A stretch of DNA of 17,060 nucleotides from Zeimonas sp044507525. Lineage in GTDB: Bacteria > Pseudomonadota > Gammaproteobacteria > Burkholderiales > Burkholderiaceae_E. The translations under genes and the position numbers were made by a program. The notes under the pieces are model-generated. The model did not search any database. It was given only the letters and a program-made list of their open reading frames with translations, and was not told the DNA's origin. Below are positions 1-6,933 of this stretch, one piece after another (the stretch's first letter is position 1; the number at the start of each line of letters is the position of its first letter). Where the stretch lies: NCBI GenBank assembly GCA_044507525.1, contig JBIQJM010000067.1, forward strand, positions 1 to 17,060, in the 5' to 3' direction.

Positions 1-1185
1 TCGCGCGCGAACACGAAGGCGATCGACGCGCTGATCAACTTCGAGACGGTGAAGTACTTCGGCAACGAGGACTTCGAGGCGCGCCGCTACAACGACAACC
101 TGCTCGCGCGAATGCGCGCGGCGATCCGCTCGCAGACCTCGCTGTCGGTGCTGAACCTCGGGCAGAGCCTGATCGTCGCGACCGCGGTCACGCTGCTCGT
201 ATGGCGGGCGACGGTGGGCGTGGTGAACGGCACGATGACCCTCGGCGACCTGGTCCTGGTCAATGCATTCATGATCCAGCTGTACGTGCCGCTGAACTTC
301 CTCGGCGTGCTCTACCGCGAGATCAAGCAGGCGCTGATCGACCTCGAGCGGATGTTCCGCCTGCTCGGCGAGCACCGCGAGATCGCCGACGCGCCCGATG
401 CGCAGCCGCTCGCCGCCGATCCGGAGCGGGCGCCCCGCGTGCGTTTCGAGCACGTGCATTTCGCGTACGACGCGAACCGGCCGATCCTGCGCGACGTCGA
501 CTTCACGATGGAGCCGGGCACGACGACCGCGGTCGTCGGCGCCAGCGGCGCCGGCAAGTCGACGCTGGCGCGGCTGCTCTTCCGCTTCTACGACGTCGAC
601 GCCGGCCGCGTGACGATCGACGGGCAGGACATTCGGACGGTGACGCAGGCGAGCCTGCGCGCGGCGATCGGCATCGTTCCGCAGGACACCGTTCTCTTCA
701 ACGACACGATCCGCTACAACATCGGCTACGGGCGCACCGACGCGTCGCAAGGCGAGATCGAGGCCGCCGCGCAGGCCGCGCAGCTGCACGATTTCATCGC
801 GTCCTTGCCGCAGGGCTACGACAGCAACGTCGGGGAGCGCGGCCTGAAGCTCTCCGGCGGCGAGAAGCAGCGCGTGGCGATCGCGCGCACCCTCCTGAAG
901 GACCCGCCGATCCTGATCCTCGACGAGGCAACCTCGGCGCTCGACAGCCGCAACGAACAGGCGATCCAGGGGGCGCTACGCCGCGCCGCGCTCGATCGCA
1001 CGACGCTGGTGATCGCGCACCGGCTGTCGACCGTCGTCGACGCCGAGCAGATCCTCGTGATGGCGGCGGGGCGGATCGTCGAGCGCGGCGACCATGAAAC
1101 GCTGCTGCGCGCGGGCGGCGAGTACGCACGCCTGTGGGCGATGCAGCAGGCCGACGACGAGGCGGCGATGGAACCGTTGCGGTAG
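1..1185 (+). CDS. Atm1/HMT1-type ABC exporter, fused permease and ATPase (5' end missing)
   Basis: The reading frame is open from base 1, so the gene starts upstream; 394 residues are visible. The first part is the end of an ABC transmembrane domain: INFETVKYFGNE near the window start resembles the Atm1/ABCB7 loop, and hydrophobic segments lie around bases 145-300. The nucleotide-binding domain follows: Walker A GASGAGKST (538-564), Q-loop IVPQDTVLF (about 673-700), signature LSGGEKQR (850-873), Walker B ILILDEA (910-930) and the H-loop histidine (1018-1020). All catalytic residues are intact. Atm1-type half-transporters form inner-membrane homodimers; family members are linked to export of glutathione-conjugated metals or sulfur species. 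The substrate here is inferred only from family resemblance. It converges with the lipoprotein gene, with a 29-base gap. A lipid or peptide exporter of the same superfamily is a less likely alternative. Confidence 0.93.
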   Translation, partial: SRANTKAIDALINFETVKYFGNEDFEARRYNDNLLARMRAAIRSQTSLSVLNLGQSLIVATAVTLLVWRATVGVVNGTMTLGDLVLVNAFMIQLYVPLNFLGVLYREIKQALIDLERMFRLLGEHREIADAPDAQPLAADPERAPRVRFEHVHFAYDANRPILRDVDFTMEPGTTTAVVGASGAGKSTLARLLFRFYDVDAGRVTIDGQDIRTVTQASLRAAIGIVPQDTVLFNDTIRYNIGYGRTDASQGEIEAAAQAAQLHDFIASLPQGYDSNVGERGLKLSGGEKQRVAIARTLLKDPPILILDEATSALDSRNEQAIQGALRRAALDRTTLVIAHRLSTVVDAEQILVMAAGRIVERGDHETLLRAGGEYARLWAMQQADDEAAMEPLR

Positions 1186-1214
1186 CGGCGCAGCCGCCAC
1201 CCCCAGGCACCCGG

Positions 1215-1988
1215 CTAGTCGATCACCCGGCGATCGCGCACCGCGCCCGACGAAGGCGCCTGCGGGTTGGCGCGCGGCGAAGCGCCCGGGGGCACGCGCT
1301 GCGTGCCGCCGGGACGGATCGAGCTGCCCCCGCCGGGCACCGGCGCCGGCGATACGCGCGGGCTGCGCCAGCGCTGCTGCGCACCGGGATGCCATTGGCC
1401 GGGACGGCCGTGCCGCCAGTGGTCGTCGCGGAACCGGGGCGGGCGGTGGCGCGGCACGTCGTGGTACCAGAAGCCGAAGCTGTACGGCGCATAGGGCGCG
1501 TACGGGTACCAGCCGTAGCTCGGGTACATCGGCGGCGGGGTCACGATGACCGGGGGCGATGCGATGACGGGGGGCGAAGCGATGACCGGCGGCGCCGCCG
1601 GCGCCGTGCCGCGCCCGGCGAGTGCCGACGACGACGCTTCGCGAACCGCGTCGACCAGTTCCGCGTCGGCCCCCGATTGCAGCAGCAGGTCGATGTCGGC
1701 ACTGGTGACCGGCGCCAGCAGCCCGCGCTCGTCGACCTCCTCGGCGAGTTCGTGCGACGAACGACCCGCGCGAAGCGCGGCGACGACCTCGCCGAGGCTC
1801 AACGGCTGCTGCACCGACCAGGTGGATGCTTCGTAGGCCGAGGGCACCGCCATGACGCTGCCGTAGCGGACTTCGTCGGGCGTGGCGCAGCCTGCGGTGG
1901 ACAATGCGACGAGCGTCGCCAGGAGCGTCGTGCGCACGAGCGGCGCGCTCGCGGGACGCGGTGCGCGACGCGGCTTTTCGATCGGCAT
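1215..1988 (-). CDS. Proline/tyrosine-rich lipoprotein of unknown function
   Basis: The 257-residue protein begins with a basic N-terminus, a hydrophobic stretch (LVRTTLLATLVAL) and the lipobox STAGC, with the lipidated cysteine at residue 34, so it should be a membrane-anchored lipoprotein. I chose the ATG at 1988 because AGGA lies a few bases upstream on the minus strand; an in-frame ATG at 2012 would add eight residues but lacks a good ribosome site. Residues about 35-120 form a charged globular-looking part. A repeat of the type SPPVIA follows, then a Tyr/Trp/Pro-rich segment (YGWYPYAPYAPYSFGFWYH) and an Arg/Pro/Gly-rich tail. Such tails are common in betaproteobacterial lipoproteins of unknown role. 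I do not recognise a named family. Its reading frame, signal peptide and codon use support a real gene. Confidence 0.82.
   Translation of the reverse strand: MPIEKPRRAPRPASAPLVRTTLLATLVALSTAGCATPDEVRYGSVMAVPSAYEASTWSVQQPLSLGEVVAALRAGRSSHELAEEVDERGLLAPVTSADIDLLLQSGADAELVDAVREASSSALAGRGTAPAAPPVIASPPVIASPPVIVTPPPMYPSYGWYPYAPYAPYSFGFWYHDVPRHRPPRFRDDHWRHGRPGQWHPGAQQRWRSPRVSPAPVPGGGSSIRPGGTQRVPPGASPRANPQAPSSGAVRDRRVID
1544..1597. repeat. 18-base tandem repeat inside the lipoprotein gene
   Basis: Three copies of an 18-base unit beginning CGATGAC start at 1544, 1562 and 1580. On the minus strand they encode the six-residue repeat with core PPVIAS. The unit length is a multiple of three, so copy-number change would keep the frame. 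The copies differ by only a few bases. Confidence 0.85.
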
Positions 1989-2100
1989 GTCCTGCTCAAC
2001 GTTCGATCGCATCCCGGCGTTGACGCAATCGGGCGGCCCGCCGTGCGATCATCGGCGCCCGTGACCGCGCCCGCAGGCGTGCACGCGGGCACGGGCACAC

Positions 2101-2128
2101 GGCGAGCGACGAGCGGCGAGCGGCGAGC
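2101..2128. repeat. 7-base tandem repeat upstream of the dehydrogenase gene
   Basis: Four consecutive heptamers read GGCGAGC, GACGAGC, GGCGAGC and GGCGAGC. They lie in the divergent intergenic region between the lipoprotein gene and the dehydrogenase gene, 43 bases before the dehydrogenase start. No convincing sigma-70 promoter was found in this region (1989-2171). Confidence 0.8.
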
Positions 2129-2171
2129 GTGCGGCGGACAACGACAGGGGCCCGATGGCGAGGAGAGCGGC

Positions 2172-3239
2172 ATGACCCATCACCGGATCGCGGTGATCCC
2201 CGGCGACGGGATCGGAAAGGAAGTCGTCCCCGAGGGACTGCGCGTGCTCGAGGCGGCCGCCCGGCGCTTCGACATTCGCCTGCAGTTCGATCATTTCGAT
2301 TTCGCCAGCTGCGATTACTACGCGCAGCACGGGCAGATGATGCCCGACGACTGGAAGGCGCGGATCGGCGGGCACGATGCCATCTTCTACGGCGCGGTCG
2401 GCTGGCCGGCCTCGGTGCCCGATCACGTCTCGCTGTGGGGTTCGCTGCTGCGCATCCGGCGCGAGTTCGACCAGTACATCAACCTGCGCCCCGTGCGGCT
2501 GATGCCCGGCGTACCGTCGCCGCTGGCCGGGCGCGAGCCGGGCGACATCGACTTCTACGTCGTGCGCGAGAACACCGAGGGCGAGTACTCCTCGATCGGC
2601 GGGCGCATGTTCGAGGGAACCGATCGCGAGTTCGTGCTGCAGGAATCGATCTTCACGCGAACGGGCGTCGATCGCGTGCTGCGATTCGCCTTCGAGCTGG
2701 CCCGCACGCGTCCGCGCCGCCAGCTCGCTTCGGCGACCAAGTCGAACGGCATCTACGTGTCGATGCCCTACTGGGACGAACGCGTCGCGGCGATGCGCGC
2801 CGAGTACCCCGAGGTGGCGGTCGAGCAGTACCACATCGACATCCTCACCGCGCATTTCGTGCGCAATCCCGATCGCTTCGACGTCGTCGTCGCGAGCAAC
2901 CTGTTCGGCGACATCCTGTCCGACCTCGGTCCGGCCTGTGCGGGAACGATCGGCATCGCGCCGTCGGCGAACATCGACCCCGATCGCCGTTTCCCGTCGC
3001 TGTTCGAGCCCGTGCACGGTTCGGCGCCCGACATCGCCGGCCGCGGCATCGCGAATCCGATCGGCCAGATCTGGTGCGGCGCGATGATGCTCGATCACCT
3101 CGGGCACCGCGACGCGCACGACGCGATCGTCGCCGCGATCGAGCGCGTGACCGCCCAGGGTCCGCGCACGCCCGACATGGGCGGAAGCGCGACGACGGTC
3201 GACGTCGGACGTGCCGTCGCCGAAGCGCTCGCGCCATGA
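2172..3239 (+). CDS. Tartrate dehydrogenase / D-malate dehydrogenase (decarboxylating) family
   Basis: This 355-residue protein belongs to the beta-decarboxylating isocitrate/isopropylmalate dehydrogenase family. It starts with IAVIPGDGIGKEV and carries the catalytic loop RENTEGEYS (from R132), the metal-binding region NLFGDILSDLG (D247, D251) and the cofactor loop HGSAPDIAGRGIANP (from H282). The segments DYYAQHGQMMPDD, GAVGWPASVPDHVSLWG and FDQYINLRPV match the tartrate dehydrogenase/D-malate dehydrogenase (TtuC/DmlA) branch rather than LeuB, which I judge from memory of that branch. Such enzymes use NAD and Mn2+ or Mg2+ to oxidise tartrate and D-malate; meso-tartrate is converted to D-glycerate. 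The ATG at 2172 has GAGGAG about six bases upstream. The adjacent glycerate kinase would take up the glycerate product, which supports a tartrate role. Substrate preference is inferred. Confidence 0.9.
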   Translation: MTHHRIAVIPGDGIGKEVVPEGLRVLEAAARRFDIRLQFDHFDFASCDYYAQHGQMMPDDWKARIGGHDAIFYGAVGWPASVPDHVSLWGSLLRIRREFDQYINLRPVRLMPGVPSPLAGREPGDIDFYVVRENTEGEYSSIGGRMFEGTDREFVLQESIFTRTGVDRVLRFAFELARTRPRRQLASATKSNGIYVSMPYWDERVAAMRAEYPEVAVEQYHIDILTAHFVRNPDRFDVVVASNLFGDILSDLGPACAGTIGIAPSANIDPDRRFPSLFEPVHGSAPDIAGRGIANPIGQIWCGAMMLDHLGHRDAHDAIVAAIERVTAQGPRTPDMGGSATTVDVGRAVAEALAP

Positions 3240-3261
3240 CCTGCCGAAGGTCGACCGGACG

Positions 3262-4575
3262 ATGATCGACGCGCGACGCCTGCTGCTCGACAGCTTCGAA
3301 GCCGCGGTAGCCGCGGCCGACCCGCTGGGGGTCCTCGCGGCGACGCTGCCGACGCCCGACGGGATCGCGCGCTTCGCGCGTACGCGCGTGGTCGGCGCGG
3401 GCAAGGCGGCCGCCAGCATGGCGATGGCGGTCGAGCGTCACTGGCCCGCCGATGCGCCGCTCGACGGACTCGTCGTCACGCGCTATGCGCACGGGTTGCC
3501 GTGCCGGCGCATCGAGGTAGTCGAAGCGGGCCATCCGGTGCCCGACGAAGCCGGCGAGCGCGCCGCGCAGCGCATGCTCGACCTCGTCGGCGAGCTGGGC
3601 GAGAGCGACCTGCTGGTCGCGCTGATGTCGGGCGGCGGCTCGAGCCTGCTCAGCCTCCCGGTCGACGGCGTTCCGATCGCAGACCTGAAGTCGGTCACGC
3701 GGGCACTGCTGGCGAGCGGCGCGCCGATCCAGGACATCAACGTCGTGCGCAAGCACCTGTCGCGCATCCAGGGCGGGCGGCTGGCGCAGGCCACGCGCGC
3801 GCGCGTGCTGCTGCGGATGATCTCCGACGTCGCCGGCGACGATCCGAGCTCGATCGCGAGCGGCCCCTGCTCGCCCGATCCGAGCCGCTTCGCCGACGCG
3901 ATCGCAGTGCTCGAACGCTGGCGCGTCGATGCGCCGGCGAGCGTGCGCGAGCACCTGCGCCGCGGTGCGCGCGGCGAAGTACCCGAAACGCCGAAGCCGG
4001 GCGACCGCGCATTCGAGCGCGTCGACGCGCGCATCGCCGCGACCGCGCACGAAAGCCTCGAGGCGGCCGCCGAGGTCTTCGAGCGCGCGGGCGTGCGCGC
4101 CGTGATCCTCGGCGACACGATCACCGGCGAGGCGCGCGACGTGGCGCAGGTGCTCGGCGCGATCGCGCGCGAGATCGCGCGCCACGAAGCTCCGTTCGCG
4201 CGACCGGTCGCGCTGCTCTCCGGCGGCGAGTGCACGGTGACGATCCGCGGCGACGGAACCGGCGGGCGCTGTGCCGAGTTCCTGCTCGCGCTCGCGCTCG
4301 AGCTGCGCGAGGTCGCCGGTGCGTGGGCGATCGCGGCCGACACCGACGGCATCGACGGCGTCGGCGAGAATGCGGGGGCATTGCTCGCTCCCGACACGCT
4401 CGCGCGCGCCGCGGCGGCCGGCCTCGATGCGCGCGCGCGTCTCGACCGCAACGACGCGGGCGGCTTCTTCGCCGCGCTCGACGACCTGGTCGTCACCGGG
4501 CCGACGCGCACCAACGTCAACGACTACCGCGCGCTGCTGCTGCTGCACGCCGATGCGCGCAAGGCGGGAACATGA
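3262..4575 (+). CDS. Glycerate 2-kinase (MOFRL family, GckA/TtuD type)
   Basis: The 437-residue protein matches the glycerate 2-kinase family with an N-terminal DUF4147-type domain and a C-terminal MOFRL domain. Visible motifs are VVGAGKAAASMA (from about residue 43), ALMSGGGSSLL (about 119), LSGGECTV (about 318), ADTDGIDG (about 358) and TGPTRTNVNDYRALL near the C-terminus. The enzyme phosphorylates D-glycerate to 2-phosphoglycerate, which feeds lower glycolysis. Older annotations call the family hydroxypyruvate reductase (TtuD). I chose the ATG at 3262, which begins MIDARRLLLDSFEAAV, because family alignment starts there; an in-frame ATG at 3211 would overlap the dehydrogenase gene. The gene lies 22 bases after the dehydrogenase and its stop overlaps the pyrC start (ATGA), so all three are probably co-transcribed. 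Confidence 0.92.
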   Translation: MIDARRLLLDSFEAAVAAADPLGVLAATLPTPDGIARFARTRVVGAGKAAASMAMAVERHWPADAPLDGLVVTRYAHGLPCRRIEVVEAGHPVPDEAGERAAQRMLDLVGELGESDLLVALMSGGGSSLLSLPVDGVPIADLKSVTRALLASGAPIQDINVVRKHLSRIQGGRLAQATRARVLLRMISDVAGDDPSSIASGPCSPDPSRFADAIAVLERWRVDAPASVREHLRRGARGEVPETPKPGDRAFERVDARIAATAHESLEAAAEVFERAGVRAVILGDTITGEARDVAQVLGAIAREIARHEAPFARPVALLSGGECTVTIRGDGTGGRCAEFLLALALELREVAGAWAIAADTDGIDGVGENAGALLAPDTLARAAAAGLDARARLDRNDAGGFFAALDDLVVTGPTRTNVNDYRALLLLHADARKAGT

Positions 4576-5624
4576 ACGGATCGGCGGCGACCGAAGTTCT
4601 GCGACTGGCGCGTCCCGACGACTGGCACCTGCATCTGCGCGACGGCGACGCATTGCGCGCGGTCGTCGGTGCGAGCGCCGCGCAGTTCGCGCGCGCGATC
4701 GTGATGCCGAACCTGCGTCCGCCGGTGGCCACCGTCGACGACGCGCTCGCGTACCGGCAGCGCATCGTCGCCGCGCTGCCGGCCGGCGCGCGCTTCGTGC
4801 CGCTGATGACGCTGTACCTGACCGATCGCACGTCGGCCGACGAGATCCGGCGCGCGCGCGACGGCGACTGCGTGCACGCGGTGAAGCTGTATCCGGCCGG
4901 TGCGACGACCAACTCCGACGCGGGCGTCACCGACCTGCGCCGTACCTGGCCCGTGCTCGACGCGATGCAGGCGACCGGGATGCCGCTGCTCGTGCACGGC
5001 GAGGTCACCGACCCGGACGTCGATGTCTTCGATCGGGAAGCGGTGTTCATCGACCGCGTGCTGATCCCGTTGCGGCGCGACTTCCCCGCGCTGCGCATCG
5101 TCTTCGAGCACGTGACGACGAGCGAGGCCGTGCAGTACGTCGCGCACGCGGAGGGCGACATCGGCGCGACGATCACGCCGCAGCACCTGCTGTACGACCG
5201 CAACGCGATCTTCGCGGGCGGCCTGCGGCCGCATCGCTATTGCCTGCCGGTGCTCAAGCGCGCGACGCACCGTCGTGCGCTCGTCGACGCCGCCACCGGC
5301 GGCAGCGCGCGCTTCTTCCTCGGCACCGACAGTGCGCCGCACGCGGCGCGCCTGAAGGAGCACGCCGCGGCCTGCGCCGGCTGCTATACGGCGCCGCACG
5401 CGATCGAGTCGTACGCGACGGTCTTCGACGCGGTCGGCGCGCTCGATCGGCTCGAGGCCTTTGCGAGCTTCCACGGGCCCGACTTCTACCGGCTGCCGCG
5501 CAACACCGAGCGGATCGAATTGCGGCGCGAGCGCTGGACCGTGCCCGAAGCGCTGCCCTTCGGCGGCGACTCGATCGTTCCGCTCGCCGCCGGCGAGACG
5601 CTGGCGTGGAAGCTCGCAGGCTGA
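4572..5624 (+). CDS. pyrC: Dihydroorotase, class II (PyrC)
   Basis: PyrC closes N-carbamoyl-L-aspartate to L-dihydroorotate in de novo pyrimidine synthesis, in the cytoplasm. The 350-residue protein is close to the length of the E. coli enzyme (about 348). All zinc ligands are in place: H19 and H21 in DDWHLHLRDG, the carboxylated lysine K105 in VKLYPAG, H142 in LLVHGEV, H180 in FEHVTTS and the catalytic D253 in LGTDSAPHA. Each is offset by about three from the E. coli numbering. IVMPNLRPPV and TITPQHLLYDRN are further class II signatures. The ATG overlaps the glycerate kinase stop by four bases, and the 3' end overlaps the next gene. No pyrimidine-specific leader is visible in front of it, so expression probably depends on the upstream genes. 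Confidence 0.97.
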   Translation: MNGSAATEVLRLARPDDWHLHLRDGDALRAVVGASAAQFARAIVMPNLRPPVATVDDALAYRQRIVAALPAGARFVPLMTLYLTDRTSADEIRRARDGDCVHAVKLYPAGATTNSDAGVTDLRRTWPVLDAMQATGMPLLVHGEVTDPDVDVFDREAVFIDRVLIPLRRDFPALRIVFEHVTTSEAVQYVAHAEGDIGATITPQHLLYDRNAIFAGGLRPHRYCLPVLKRATHRRALVDAATGGSARFFLGTDSAPHAARLKEHAAACAGCYTAPHAIESYATVFDAVGALDRLEAFASFHGPDFYRLPRNTERIELRRERWTVPEALPFGGDSIVPLAAGETLAWKLAG

Positions 5625-6511
5625 ACTCCGGCGCGGCGGCGCCGCCGCGCGGCGGCCTCGCTCCGTACTTCGCCTCGATCGCGAGATGGTTCGCCGCGAC
5701 CGACCCGCGCGCCGGGGCTGCGCTCGATCTCGCGGCGCTGAACGAGCTGAGTGCGCGACACGCGCTGCGCGCCGAGTCGGGGCGGCCGATCCGCTTCGTC
5801 GAGCCGCATGCGCTGCCCCGCGGCGCCTACGAGCGCGTCGTCCATGAAACCGGCTGCGTGCCGACGCGCACGGCCGGCGCCGGCATGCTGCACGACTGGT
5901 TCAACGCGCTGGCGTGGCTCGCCTTTCCGCGTACCAAGGCGCGCTTGAACGCCGTGCACGCCGCAGCGCTGGCCGCCGACGGCGACCCGGATGGCCCGCG
6001 GACGGGCACCGACCGGGCGGTGCCGGAAATGCAGCCGAGCGCGCAGCGCGCACCGGGCGGCCGGCGCGGCCGCGTCCGCGACGCGGCGACGCTCTTCGAT
6101 GAAAGCGGTGCCCTCTTCGTCTGCCGCGAGCCCAAGCTGCGCGACGCCTTCGTCGCGCGCGACTGGACGACGCTGTTCGTGCGCGAGCGCGCCGCCTTCG
6201 TTCGCGACGTGCGCATCGTCGTCTTCGGGCACGCGCTTTTCGAGAAGCTGCTCGATCCGTACAAGTCGATCTGCGCCCACGCCGCCGTGCTCGATGCCGG
6301 CGAGACGAGCGTCGCCGCGCTCGACGCAGCGCTCGCCCCGCGCCTGGACGCCGCTTCGCTCGCGGCGGGCATGCTGCATCCGCTGCCGCTGCTCGGCGTG
6401 CCGGGCTGGTGCGCCGCCAACGAGGACCCGTCCTGGTACGACGACCCGGCGGTCTTTCGCAGGGAACGGCGCCTCGGTGCGCGCAACGGGTGCGGCCTGC
6501 CGGTAGAATGA
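5606..6511 (+). CDS. DUF3025 family protein
   Basis: This protein of about 301 residues has the DUF3025 signature HDWFNALAWLAFPRTKARLN at about residues 96-115, plus FGHALFEKLLDPYKSICAHA and a C-terminal HPLPLLGVPGWC. The function of the family is unknown. No ATG fits the expected start. I chose the GTG at 5606, which overlaps pyrC by 19 bases; the next plausible initiation point is a CTG at 5621, so the start is uncertain. There is no signal peptide or membrane segment, so it is probably cytoplasmic. Residues about 130-155 form an Arg/Gly/Ala-rich linker that looks like an insertion. The last base of the TAGAAT box proposed for rnpB is the first base of this gene's stop codon. Confidence 0.85.
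   Translation: MEARRLNSGAAAPPRGGLAPYFASIARWFAATDPRAGAALDLAALNELSARHALRAESGRPIRFVEPHALPRGAYERVVHETGCVPTRTAGAGMLHDWFNALAWLAFPRTKARLNAVHAAALAADGDPDGPRTGTDRAVPEMQPSAQRAPGGRRGRVRDAATLFDESGALFVCREPKLRDAFVARDWTTLFVRERAAFVRDVRIVVFGHALFEKLLDPYKSICAHAAVLDAGETSVAALDAALAPRLDAASLAAGMLHPLPLLGVPGWCAANEDPSWYDDPAVFRRERRLGARNGCGLPVE
5631..5650. repeat. 20-base perfect palindrome at the pyrC / DUF3025 junction
   Basis: Bases 5631-5640 (GCGCGGCGGC) are exactly complementary to 5641-5650. The palindrome starts seven bases after the pyrC stop and lies within the first codons of the DUF3025 gene, where it encodes Ala/Pro residues. An RNA hairpin here would need to open a small loop at the centre. There is no T-run after it, so I do not call it a terminator. 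Confidence 0.75.
6504..6509 (+). promoter_or_regulatory. Putative -10 element of rnpB
   Basis: TAGAAT lies 7 bases before the first paired base of the RNase P RNA (6517), the right distance for a sigma-70 -10 box. Its last T is the first base of the DUF3025 stop codon. No recognisable -35 hexamer is found at 16-18 bases upstream, so the call rests on the -10 and on position. Confidence 0.6.
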
Positions 6512-6516
6512 CCGAT

Positions 6517-6922
6517 GGAGCGGGTCGGACGGTCGCCGCTGCGATCACGGTCGCGCGGAGGAAGGTCCGGACTCCACAGGGCAGGATGCTGGCTAACGGC
6601 CAGGCGCAGCAAGCCGCAAGGCCCAAGGCGACGGAAAGTGGAACAGAAAGCACACCGCCCAAGCGGCGTTCGAGAGAGCGCCGACGGCAAGGGTGAAAAG
6701 GCGAGGTAAGAGCTCACCGCGCGCGTGGCGACACGCGTGGCACGCCAAACCCCATCCGGAGCAACATCGAATAGGCACGCGCGCGAGCCCCCGGGTTCGC
6801 ACAGGACGGCCCGTCCGAGCGTGCGGGTAGATGGCTCGAGCGGCCGGGTAACCGGTCGCCCAGACGAATGACCGTCGCGTCGGCTCGCCGGCGCACAGAA
6901 TCCGGCCTACAGACCCGCTCCG
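6517..6922 (+). ncRNA. rnpB: RNase P RNA component, bacterial type A
   Basis: This is the catalytic RNA that trims the 5' leader of precursor tRNAs together with the RnpA protein. The ends pair perfectly to form P1: GGAGCGGGTC at 6517-6526 with GACCCGCTCC at 6912-6921. Conserved core blocks appear in order: GGAGGAAGGTCCGGACTCCA (about 6556-6575), AGGGCAGGATGCTGGCTAAC (about 6578-6597), ACAGAAAGCACACCGCC (about 6644-6660), GGTGAAAAGGCGAGGTAAGA (about 6692-6711), CCATCCGGAGCAA, GGGTAGATGGCTCGAG, CAGACGAATGACCGTC and AGAATCCGGCCTAC. Length, about 405 bases, fits type A. Small open frames that cross it are chance. The exact 5' and 3' ends are inferred from P1 pairing. Confidence 0.97.
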
Positions 6923-6933
6923 TTCTGTTTTTT
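6909..6933 (+). terminator. rnpB: Possible weak intrinsic terminator of rnpB
   Basis: ACAGA at 6909-6913 can pair with TCTGT at 6924-6928, and the tract runs on as T to 6933. The stem is only five pairs and uses part of the 3' arm of the RNase P P1 helix, so the two folds exclude each other. The T-run directly after rnpB is the main evidence; the hairpin is weak. Confidence 0.4.

Noticed and set aside
1185..1197. Short hairpin (GCGGC-GCA-GCCGC) between the converging ABC transporter and lipoprotein genes
   Set aside because: The stem has only five pairs and there is no T-run on either strand, so I cannot support a bidirectional terminator.
2020..2049. Possible promoter TTGACG ... TGCGAT before the dehydrogenase
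   Set aside because: The -35 is fair but the -10 candidate lacks the key second-position A, and the spacing is 18. Too weak to annotate.
1134..2171. Possible N-terminal extension of the dehydrogenase frame back to 1134
   Set aside because: The extension is Arg-rich and overlaps the lipoprotein gene. The family N-terminus begins exactly at the ATG at 2172, which has a good ribosome site.
2845..4653. Long minus-strand open frame opposite the dehydrogenase and glycerate kinase genes
   Set aside because: The sequence is low-complexity Arg/Ala/Asp-rich, with no motif and no ribosome site; it is a shadow of the plus-strand genes.
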